NCBI GenBank assembly: GCA_014706295.1
Contig: JACSVZ010000008.1
Span: forward strand, 22,299,659-22,363,658
Source: Lycocorax pyrrhopterus obiensis
Lineage: Eukaryota; Chordata; Aves; Passeriformes; Paradisaeidae
DNA: 64,000 bases
Reading direction: 5' to 3'
Shown: piece after piece, positions 35,295 to 46,300 of the stretch
Position numbering within the stretch: the first letter of the stretch is position 1
Layout of the letters: each line of letters starts with the position of its first letter
Program-made: the position numbers and the translations under genes
Notes under the pieces: generated by a model
What the model was told of the DNA's origin: nothing
Databases searched by the model: none
The model's input: the letters and a program-made list of their open reading frames with translations, nothing else

Positions 35295-36398
35295 CCAAGA
35301 TCCTTTTAAAAGCCTGGGATGAAGGAGGAGCTCTTGTACTGATGCTGGTCCTGCCTTGTCAGGAATGCTGTTCCATTTATGCTTTCCCACCCAGGGCTCT
35401 CACTGGGACCCTTGAGCCCCAAGACCATGTTGAGGTGCTGCTGCTCATCCTGCCAGAAGGGAGCTCACAGCCTGGCCTATGGGATGGGCTTCTCCAGCAG
35501 CACCTTGTGACCAGGAGCTACACCCATCTTCCACTGCTGCCTGCAGCCTGGGCCTGATGCTCTCCCCTCCCCTGAGAGCAGGATGGGGAGACAGGCAGCA
35601 GTCACCTTCTGAGACACCAACACCTGTAACCTGTGGCTCTAGGCCCAGCAGAGCTATCTGTCTTCCTGCTTTCCCTTCTCTCCTTGGAGACAGGGCCTGG
35701 AGAAGGCTGTAGCTAATTTATTTACGAGCTCCAACTTACTCACTGTATTGTTCTTCATTGCATGTTGCTGCTTAAATTAGTGCATGGCCTGCATGGAACA
35801 GAAGAGTTTATTAGCACAGAGGATGGTGTTCGCCTGAGCCGGTGTCCAGAGAACAGATTCTACTGCAACAACATCTTGTTAATCAGCTAATTAATCATGT
35901 AATGCAATGGAAACCCTCGGCAAGGAGATGTCATCCTGCCTGAGAAGGCTGGCTGCAAGTCAAGCCTGCTCCCCACCAGCAGCTTCCCCTGGCAGGGAGC
36001 AGAGCTGCACTGTGGGGGCCCTCAGGAGCCTTACCACAGCTCTCTGATAAGGGGCAGGGTGAGGGGTGGTGTGGGTCCTGCCTCCTTAAGCTACCTGCCA
36101 CAAATATTTTGCGGTTACCCAGGGAGAAGCACAAGTTGGGGACCTGGAGAGATCCTTGGCTTTTGCTGCTCAAGCTGGGAGGTGGCTTGAAGGCTATGTG
36201 TTCACCCAGCAGGCTCTTAAACCATGCAACTTCTTCCCACAAATACCAGAGTTGAGCTACACTTGCGTATGCCATTGTCCCAAAGGGTTCCTAACCCTTG
36301 CAGATACCAGCTCGAGGAGAGGCTGGCAGGACTAAGAGGTTGCCCCCCAGTGCTGCCTGGGTGGCCCCTGGACTGTCTGGGACAGTTGCAAATGCCTA

Positions 36399-36426
36399 CC
36401 CTGATTTTTAAAGCTTAAAATCAGGG
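36399..36426. repeat. Perfect inverted repeat, 10-bp arms
   Basis: CCCTGATTTT (36399-36408) and AAAATCAGGG (36417-36426) are exact reverse complements separated by TAAAGCTT. The site could form a small stem-loop. It lies in gene-free DNA and no function is apparent. Confidence 0.8.
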
Positions 36427-37100
36427 ACAGATGTGCCCTATGGGGCTGTGCCCACCCAACATCCAGATGGACCCATCCTCTAAGCACACTGCAGTGCCTT
36501 TCAGGCTTCCCCGGTTCAGAGTTGGGATTCCTCACAGACATGGTGCAGGGATGGGAAAACCCTCCAGGGGACAGCAGTATAAGAGGAGCTTTGGTGTTAA
36601 AGCTGAAATGATTGGCAGCAAGATAATTAAGTGTGGAGGTTTAAAATGCCAAGGGACCACTCCAGCTGAAATCTAGTCAATTAAAAAAATACTACATTAA
36701 TTCCTAGTCCTCTCAGCACTCTGATCTAGAGTTTCAATTGTTTCTAAATTGTCTGTCTTTCTGTAGTTGCTACCTGAGCACTGCAAGTGCAGCAAGTGTG
36801 CAGGGCCACAGGGACCCTTACTGTAGGCAAGCCAGGTGCTTTCACCCACAAAGGGGGAAAAAAGGGAATAAAACTGCTCTTCCAGTGTCTTACGTTCTCT
36901 AATTTGTCCTTGATGGAGAGCAATGATAAGAAATACTCAAGCCGAGATGGGAGTTGCAGTTTATGGTGGAACTCGTGCTTCTTGGAGCATTTGGTGCAGC
37001 CTCTGCACCGGGGTCCATCAGCCCCCGTGTGAGTTTCCTTGCCACGAGATGGTTGCGGCTCCCGCTCTGCTGCTGCGGGCCGAGGCTCGCGGTGGCGGGG

Positions 37101-37347
37101 TGCTCAGCACCGCGGGAGGCGGCGCCCAAGGCCTGCGCCGCCGGCCTACAACTCCCAGCACGCCGCACGAGTGGCCGTTCCCCCACACCCGCCCCCTCGT
37201 GCGCGCGGATCGGCCGTTGCCCGTTCGAACCGGCCAATAGCGGCGGGGCGGTGCTGGCCGCAGCCAATGGCGTCGCGCAGCGCGGGCGGGGCGGGGCCGA
37301 GGGGGTGACGCGGCGGGCCAATGGGCAGGCGGAGCGGCAGGTATGAG
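37101..37347 (+). promoter_or_regulatory. ARHGAP19: ARHGAP19 promoter (ZNF143 site, three CCAAT boxes)
   Basis: CpG-island promoter without a TATA box. CCTACAACTCCCAGCACGCC (37145-37164) is a near-consensus ZNF143/THAP11 element. Three CCAAT boxes in the same orientation follow at 37234-37238, 37264-37268 and 37318-37322. A TTCGAA hexamer (37224-37229) resembles the CHR element of G2/M genes, although it sits upstream of the CCAAT boxes rather than near the transcription start. Clustered CCAAT boxes are a feature of cell-cycle promoters (known), which fits the mitotic role of ARHGAP19 (inference). Confidence 0.75.
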
Positions 37348-40300
37348 ATGGCGGCGGGAGCACCGGCGTCCGGCGGCCGCAGGTAGGAGCGGGATCCCGG
37401 GCACCCCCTCGCCCCGTCCTGGGCCGGCGGCGTGCTGTCCTCACCCCTCGCCGCCGTGTTCCGGGTCGGGCACCCCGCACCAGCCGGTGGGCAGGCGCCG
37501 GCCTGTGCGCCTCGGCCCGCCCATTGCGGCGCTACCCCTGCAAGCCGCGCCGTCGCCGTCCCCGCTGCCGCGCTGCCCGCCGGTGCCCCGGCACCTTAAC
37601 GGAGCTGTCGGGCTCAGTGTTCCGGCGGCTCTGGAGCTCGGCCGAGCCGCCGCGCAGTCCCGCGGGGGTCACGGTAGGACCCCGTGTCCCCGCGGGCCGG
37701 GCAGCGGGAGAGCGCTCCCCGCGGCGTCTCGCTGCTGCATTGCGGGGAAGCGCCGCCCGCTCCTCTGCAAGGGGAGAGATCGCTCTCCAGCCGCCCGGCC
37801 CGGGCAGGGGGTGTTCCCGGGGGCTGACGAGGCGCCGTGCCCGCCGTGCGGCTTTGCCCGGCCCCGCTGCTGCGGGAGCCCCGCCGCGCTGCGCCTGGGC
37901 TGGCTCGCTCCTCCTGCAGCCGCAGAGCCGGCGCCGAGCGCTTGGCAGTTGCGGGGTTTGGTAGGGTGATGGCACTATATAGACTTGCTTCGCACCCAGC
38001 CCTCCTTCTCCTTTGCTTTGTCCGCTCTGCGCGCGTTATTCTGGCTTTTCAAACACGCAAGCGATGTCAGCTTCACGTAATTCACCTTTAGCACACACTT
38101 CTGTATGCATCACCATTCTGTTACTGCTGCAATAAAACAGCAAGGGCTGCATGGGCACCTCGCTAGAGCAGTGTTGTCGGATGACTGTTAAAAGGCTGCG
38201 GCATCTTTTTTTTTTTTCCCCTCTCTTTTTTTCTTCCCCCTATGTGTGTGGTGTGTAGCTGCAAACTGAGTATACTTTGAATGGTAATTCTTGTGGATAA
38301 ATAAATACAGTTGAGGGCTGATGCCTCCTACCCAGCCTGATTCACAGCTGGTGCCATCCTGTTCTCTGCTGAGTGGGACCCATCCCGATGGCACTTGCTC
38401 TGCTTATCTGGGGGCACTGCTGTGGTGCCTGGGTTGGGGCAGAGCATTGCCCTGGAAGGAATGAAGAGATGGTGTTCATTGCAGTGTGTTTGGGCAGGGA
38501 GTGCCTAAAATGCTGGACCTGGTAAAGGGATGAGTATGCTCCGTGCAGCTGATACTTAAAATGTCATTTTGGATAAAGCATTTTTAACATGGCCTGGATC
38601 AGCCTAAATGACTAAATTTTTTTTTTTTCTACGGTGGCAGTTGTCCTTAGGATGTATTCCCTTGCGCTTTATCCCCCACCCCTCCGCAAGCAATTATGTT
38701 AATGTAAAGCCTGAAGTACAAGTTTTCCTCCAGCACTGCCTGTCACCCACAGGTAGCGCTAGAAAATCGATCTCTTGCTTTGCTGGTCTATCACCACACA
38801 GACCACAAAGCTTGCTTTTTTCGTGCTTTTGCCCCTGTTTCCTCTCATCTGGAGAGAAGTGCAAGTTAGCCAGTAAAGCTTGCATGCTGTGCGTGTGGTA
38901 TTATAGCATGCTGACTTAAAGACTGGAATTAAAAGCTGGTTGTCTTAAACTCCTTACCAAATGTTACTGAACACGACAAAAGACGATTTGTGTGGGTCTC
39001 TCTCTTCTGTTTGTGGTCTCTCTAACCTCTGCCTAGTTCTTCATAACTGAGAATGAAGATTGCAGTGTGCCAGAGTGCTCAATTTCAAAAGAGAAACATC
39101 TGTCTGTTTAATGAATGCATTTAATGTCCGACTCAAGCAGTGCTTAAATGCTTTGCCAGGCACTCTTGTCAGCCATTTGATATGGCAGGGGTGGGATGAG
39201 CAGAAGGGAAAAAGCCATGGGTCTCCGGAAGAAGCTGGAAAAAGCCATAAGGCATCTTGCTAAAGTGGCTTGATAGAGTGGCACTGCACAACTGGACAGC
39301 AAGAGCTCACATCGTAAACAGGTTATGAAAGGAGACACAGTTGCCATCTGTGTTTTACTGGCAATGGGAAAATGTTCACTGTAAACATGACTTAATGGCA
39401 AAAAATCAAAGTGACTTGCTGAGGGTCAGGCAGAAAAAGTGGTTGATTTCAGAGTTAAAGCCAAGTCTGAACACATGGCTACTTTTCTCTGAAGATAGCC
39501 TGGGAGCTGTGGACAATCTTATTCAAACATTCCCTTTTCCACAGCCCTCATGAGAATCTTTGAGACCTAGACTTGAGTTTGACCCCCTACTCAGTCCAAG
39601 TCCTGTGAGGTACGCATCTGAACCGAACTCAAGGCCGTGTTGTATTTGCAGTATTTTTGTGTGTTTGCATGTAACACCCTGTCCTGTTCCCATCCAGAGT
39701 GGAATGGGCTTTGACAACAGGATCCTTGTTCTGCTACACTTCAGTTTATTGTCTGTTTGCGTGAAGGGGGAGCATTGCTTCCCACATAGCCCAAAGCAGC
39801 GTCTGGGTCTCCTTGCCAGCCTGGTCGTTGCCTTGTTGCTGTGTGCACATTTACATGCCTATGAAAATGTCACAGAGCTTCGTTATCACTCCTTTAAAGG
39901 TGCCTGGGCACTCAGTTCAGTCTGAAACTGAAGCACTGAGTGCTGGACACTGCTGGGAAATCAAATGCCTTGTCCTAAAGGTCAGAAGTCCTCAGCGTGT
40001 GTAGGTTTAGTAAGTGGCATGAACAGATGGGAAGGAGATGGGGCAGCGTGGAAATGTTGGCTAATATCAAATGGTTGCAATGAAGTCAAGTCTGTCTTGG
40101 AAATACTGTCCCTCTGTATGTTGGCTTGGGCTCCTGGTCACAGCTGAGGCCTTATATTTTCCAGTTGTTTTGAGTCTAGCTCTTTCTGTAGGATCTCATT
40201 TTCACTTGCCCTTTAGCTGGAGGCAGGAGCAGTGAGCCGAGGCCCTTTCCTTGCCCTGCGCTCTGCTGGATGCAGACACAGCTCTGCTGTGCTGCTGCCA

Positions 40301-43300
40301 TGCAGGCTGTTAGTGATCCTAGGGGCTGACACCACGGGCTCCTGTGTTCCCAAGTCACAGGGCTCTTGGAGTCAGCATGGGCAGAGAAATGGGAAGAAAT
40401 GTGACTGCTTGGTGGGATAAATTTGGCTGATGTTTTTCAGAGCTTCACAGGTCTGGTGTGTGTGTCCCTGGCCTCTCATCCTGGTAATGCATTACGCTTA
40501 CTGTGGTATCCGACAAGAGCATTGGGCCCTTTGCTCCAAAGTGCAAAACCCTCATTCCTTGACTCCCGGCCTTTCTCACCTCTATACTAGGTAATTGCAA
40601 TTAAGCTATCTAGAATTTCCTCATAAATTTTATTTTCAGAAACTGTAGATAGCAGGGAATGTGATAAGCTGCTTAATAATTGCCTGCCAGCTGGCTTACA
40701 AGAACTTTTAATGTGTTTGCTTTTGGCCTATAAAGCTCTAATAATTTGGAGTCCGGCCAAAACATCCTTTCTTCTTGAGCGGTAATGTGGCAGCTCTGAT
40801 TTTCAGAGGCAGGAATTTCTCAGGGGAAATGGCATTAGTTTTCCTTTTTGTTTTTCTGGAGCTCATACTCAAGGTTGAAACATAGCTTTATGGTTTGGGA
40901 CTTCCATATGGGCATTCCTACAGCCCTGCTTGCAAGCTGTCATATAGCAGGAGACAAGCATGCTGTGGCTCTCCGTGCCTTGGAGAGCGGGAAGCCTTTT
41001 AGGGAACATCCTCACAAGCTCTCAGGGGTTCCTGGAACTCTCCTCACGCACATGCCACTCTGCATTCTTTTGAGTGGCCCCTGGAGCAGTGTATAAATAT
41101 ATCACAGTTCCCTGGTCTCTCCAGTGAAACAGAGTCGATCCAGACAGAGATGAACTGTCAGGCAGGATGGGAAGAGAAGCTGTATCTTACCAGAGTTGCA
41201 TAAAGTGACACTATAGCTTATTGTCATATGAATTCTGCTATCTGTGTACAATATTCCAGTTTTTGACATCCTAGCCTGCCCAAGATCCCTTCAAAAGCCC
41301 TAGGCCCCCACACTGCTCAGTTTGGTGAGTTAATTGGGCTGCTTTGTGCATCTCTGTCTCTCTGGTACTGCATGCTGTGCTGCTCTGTGGCGGGCCCAGC
41401 CTGTTTATCTGTGTGCCTCAGCAGCCCTGACCAGATGTCACCAGCTTATTTAAATGCTGGCATGCATCCAGGTGTTCCTCATCACAATTCCAGCTTGTAA
41501 GAGTTTACACATCTGGAACAAGGGATGTGGCCTCTGACATACTCAGTGGTGTCTGCAGAGGATTGCTGATGAGGAGGGATTTGATGTGCTGTCGTCCTTT
41601 GCAAACACCACTGTGATACAAAACACAGATGCAAGGATGCAGCTTGTTCACTGCACCTCTGGAGCGTTGTGGAATTACAGAATGAACAAAACCAAGAGCT
41701 GTGATTCCTGGGTACCTTCATCCTCTGTATTTGCCAGGCTGTGACTACAAAACCTCACCAACAGTACTGTGGGGAGCCGGCTGTGGGTCCTGACCCAGGT
41801 GTCAGTATCCTCTCAGTCCAGAAAAAGCAACTGCAGCCAAGCAAACCTGTGAGTGCTGCAGCACACTGTACTCAAATTGTGGTGCTTTGCTTAAGCACCA
41901 GTCTACCAAGTGATAGTGGGATGGGATTCCTAAATGTGTTCTGGGCACCAGCTGGTGCTACCAATTTTGGGTATCATCCTGTGGGAGGGCTGGAGGAAAA
42001 CATCCGTCCTGCCTTGCTGGGTTGCTCTGAGTTCCCAGACTGGTTGCTACAATAGCTTGTTAACTTTGCTGTGTTGTTTTTGTGTAATTGCTTGGTTTTT
42101 CATGTCAGAAGTAAACCTGATTGTTATGGGTTGCTGTCTACAGATGGTAGTTCTACTCTGACCTGGACACTAGCTTGGAGCTACTGGACTGAGAAGCATC
42201 TAGATGGTGTATCTTTGCTGGTCTCTGAACTCCATTTCATCCTGCCTCTGAAGGATGCCCTAGGGCTCTTACCTTCAAGAGTAAGGGTGAGAATCAGAGG
42301 TGCATGCAGCAATTTTGGAGTGCTAGAGGCCAAGGAGATATAGGTAGGACTGGGCCATGCCTCTTATTGGCTTGCAGTACACTCAACATAGGGAAGTAAA
42401 GAGGATAAAGACATTTTAAAATGAGAAGAGCAAGAGAATGCTGTCATTATTGGCGACTGGAAAGTACCCACCGGCACACTGGGGGTATGGTAGACACGTT
42501 TGGTGGGAAGTGGCTGTGAGGCTTCCTCGGGCTGCATCCCACCCTGCAGTGAGGGTCTGGATGTGCCACACAGTGCCCTGTGGCACTGCCAAGCTTCTCC
42601 AGCTCCCTGGCACTGCTGGCTTGTTATCTCTGCCTCACCAGCGGCTCCCAGCCAGTGTGTGGAGCTCAGCTCTTGCCTCCTCAGCCCCACATCCCAGCCA
42701 TCCCTGCCTGATAGCTTTCAAACCAGCTCCTTTGTGCTCAGTCCCATGTCACCCCTTGCACAGAAGCTGGATTTCTTCTAAATGTCTGCAGTGTGACCTG
42801 ATTATTTTTCCTGTCCTTCCTCGCCCTCCTTTTTAACAGTGTCTACAGAAAAGCTGGCAGAGTTCAGTTATATCAGTCATGCTGACTGATAGTGCTGCCT
42901 CTTCTCTTGGGATTCCTTCTCTTTTCTGTCCCTCCAGCATTCATTTCAGATTTAGCTATCAGCCCTCTATAGCCAGGGTATTGCCTTTGTTCTGTTTGTA
43001 CAGCACAGAGCACAGCGGAGTCCCCAGCTGTGACCGAGGTTCCCAGTGCCACAGTGATAAAAGTGAGCAGATCAGTAACGAGAAGAGGCAGCTGCTGCCA
43101 TCTAAAAAGATTCCGTTTTGGTGCTGGTTTTAGTGAAATCAGGATTGGATCTAAGGCTCTTCTTGTATTGCTGCTCCCAGTAGGAGTTTATATTAAAATA
43201 GATACACAAATGCATTGACAGTCATGAGAATCAGAGCAGCATTCCTATTTAACACTGTTTGACTGTGTTAGTCTGATCTTAAGGCAGACATATGAGCTTG

Positions 43301-46300
43301 CAGATCTTTAATGTAAAATTGCTGGATTTCTGGTGGTAGCTGACTTTCTGCATTTTTTACAGGGTCTTGGGTAGTCAGCTGAGCCATCACAGAGTGTGGC
43401 AGCATCCAGACCTGTGGTGGTGGCGCTGGGAAGGAGACTTGATGAGGAGCAACGCAGTGAACGTGCAGTTCCTCTCTAAGGCACCCCTTGGTTCTTTCCC
43501 TCCTAGCACTAGAAGGCATCTGGATGCTCTGATGTTGTGATGGCTGATTGAAGTACTGCTTGATTGACTTTAAAATATTCCAGTGGATATTATTAAAAAT
43601 ATCACAAAGAATTCACTCAGGTCAAACTTGAGAAATTTCATGCTGAAATGCAAATTTCTTGATGTTTCACATATATCAAGCTGTCTTGCTACTGCTGTTT
43701 TCTTTGACGCTGGTAATATATTGCATTTTCATTTTCTTCCAAAGCACGGACCCCCACCCCTCCCAACCCTTTTATCTTTTCAGACAGGTCCATCTCCTCC
43801 AGGTTCTCATCACAGATGTGTAGCCAGTGTTGTCAAGATCTACTCTGAGTCCTTTACTGACACAGAATTTGCATTCATAGATGATAGCAGTGACATGGAT
43901 AACCAATATACCTGATTTCCAAAAGGTGGCCAGGAGTTGCATTAGTTCTGGGTTGTTGAGCACAGGCTACCATCACATAACAGCAGCTTTCTTAGCCAGC
44001 TCCTTGCTGTTTAAATTGTATATTATTATCTGGTTCTCATAGCCAAAAGGCTGAATCACTCTGTGTAAGTTTTTTAAATGTGAAGAAAGCAAAGCAGAAA
44101 TTAAAAAGGCAGTGTTATCTCATAAGGCTTACTTGTGTCGAGGCTAGAGACAGTAGGCAGGGATTGGCACCCACTGTGCTGTGCACTGTGTACTCATCAC
44201 AAAAGGACTCTGCCCCTACAGACCTTATGAGTATAACCCTGGGCAAAAATTACTGCGTGTTTTTCTTGACATTTTTCAGAGGCAAATCAGTCATCCTATG
44301 AAGAGTTAGGGTGCCAAGTCTGAGGTCTGAATGTGATCTTTGTTACACCATCTTACAAGAATGTCAGTCTGAAGTACAGCCCTCAAAGCAACTTTAACTG
44401 TGAAGTCACTTCTAATGTCTCTGCAGCCCATTCCCATTAGACTACTTTTATTTTTTTATTCTTTTTTAATCTAGGAAATAATTTGTCTTCTAGTCCTTTT
44501 GTACTTAAAATGATTCCATATAATTCCACTATGGTTCTTTCATCTCTTTGCAAAATCTGGGATGGCTCCTTTCTGGCTCTGGAAATACTGTCTTCAGACA
44601 TCCTCATTAATTGATTCCTTACTCTGGCACAACATAGGAAACAATGCTACTTCTCCCTCCCTGGGGAAATCCGAGCCTCTGCGCATCTGTCCCATGTCCC
44701 TTTGTGCTTAGCCAGGCAGAGAATTGTTCACGTTTTGTGTTCTTCAGCACTGCCCGCTTATCACCCTGCTCTTAGTATTTGGTAGCAGCCTGGCTCTTTC
44801 TTATAATCTAAAGATTTTGTTATTATAGAGGGAGATTTTGTTCTATTATCTTGCCTTATTTTCCAAAGCTCTTTAATCCTTTTACTCCTATTTGATAAAA
44901 CTTGTCACTGCGGTGTGTCTGAAGCATTAGGGCCTTAGTGATGACATACAAAGTGTGCAAAATGGCACTGGAGATGGATTTTGCCCACTGAATTAGACAC
45001 ATCAGGCTCCTCTGAAATCTTTAGCTTTCAGTGTATCCACTTTCCCAGCTAGACAAACATAGCTGATGCCTTGCCCCAAAGGTAACTCTTCCTTTACTTT
45101 CTTTCTTGCCTTCTGTTCTCCTTATGCTCTATTTCATGTTTCTTGAACCTTTCTTCTGTCACATGTGTGGACTTAAAACAATATAAAATCTGTGAAAGCC
45201 ACTAAACCAGCTCCATCTCACCTATCCAAATGCAAGCTTGTTGCCACGTGAGCTAATCTGCCTGCTTGCACAGCTCTTGCACCACAGGTTTGATCACCGG
45301 GTTTTGGCAGTTAAAGTCTCATTTTTGTCCTAGTTTCCAAGGCATTTCCCTGGCCTGGATCTAGTTACCTTAGGGATTAATTGATCCATCATGATTTTGA
45401 CCTCCTGCACCATCCACTCCCCATGAAATGATGGGGCTGTCATGCCTGAAGCAAAAACGTTGTGTGTGACAGACAGCTTTCTTTGTGACTTGGCTGGGAT
45501 CACAGGCTTTGCCTCTGAAGGATACTAGAATGGCAAGAATCTCAGCACAATATAGGACCCATTTTTTTTAATCTGCTGTCTTAATCACAACCCTATTAGA
45601 ACAAGGTTTTATTATTCATTGGGATTTGATTATATTCATGAGACTGGAGAGGAAGCTATTTATTCCTTTATTTTATTGTCTTTTGACGTGTCGTAAAGCA
45701 ATCTGAGATCACAGCATATACAGAATATAACTCTGTAATTGCAAGCAAGGCAAAAAAAAGGCAATAAACTCCATGAATACATGTTTGTCTCCCCTTTGCT
45801 GCTGTTATATAAACTGTGAGTGTAGGTAGAGTACATCCATCTCTCTTTTTTAACAGGAAAACAGCAGATGGGGCACATGGCTCTTTCTGAAGGTTATGGT
45901 GTGTGCAGCAGTGAGGATTGGCAGGGTTATTGTGTGTAAAGCCAGTGGGGGCTTTATCTTTGCTCAGAAATAGGAGTTTGCTTCACATTTCCATTTTGAT
46001 TAGCAATAATGATACAAAGGCAAATTTTCTGTGCAAGGAAGAGCTGCTAATAAAGTGACCTTTCAAAATTAAGTAGCTCATTGAAGTGCTATATCACAAT
46101 AAGCGTATACAAGGCTGGTCCCAGCTGCAGCAGGCAGGGAAACTGGATGGGAATCCAGAGAAACGTGGAACAGGAATCCTGAAGTGGATGAGCGGCACGT
46201 GGTGGCACAGTAATGGTAGCAAAGAGCAATGGCCAGGTGCTGTTTCCAGCTCTGAGGGGCTGATCTACCGTGCTGTCTTTGAAAGGATTGGAAAGTGTGA

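Larger units (their letters stand above)
34311..37100. other. Gene-free interval between RRP12 and ARHGAP19
   Basis: No coding sequence is supported. The mammalian FRAT1/FRAT2 genes lie at this position in human, but no FRAT-like open frame is seen. Open frames up to about 190 codons have no family resemblance. The interval holds a tandem duplication (34671-34723), a T-rich tract (35275-35294), an AT-rich candidate conserved element (35705-35930) and a short perfect inverted repeat (36399-36426). Confidence 0.6.

Noticed and set aside
37343..37969. 208-codon plus-strand frame read straight through the ARHGAP19 exon 1 donor
   Set aside because: Unspliced read-through of CpG-island intron. Only the spliced 73-codon version is worth testing.
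43268..43519. 83-codon minus-strand frame in ARHGAP19 intron 1 with a fairly normal composition
   Set aside because: Considered as a gene or transposase remnant, but there is no recognised motif, no splice partner and no repeat ends.
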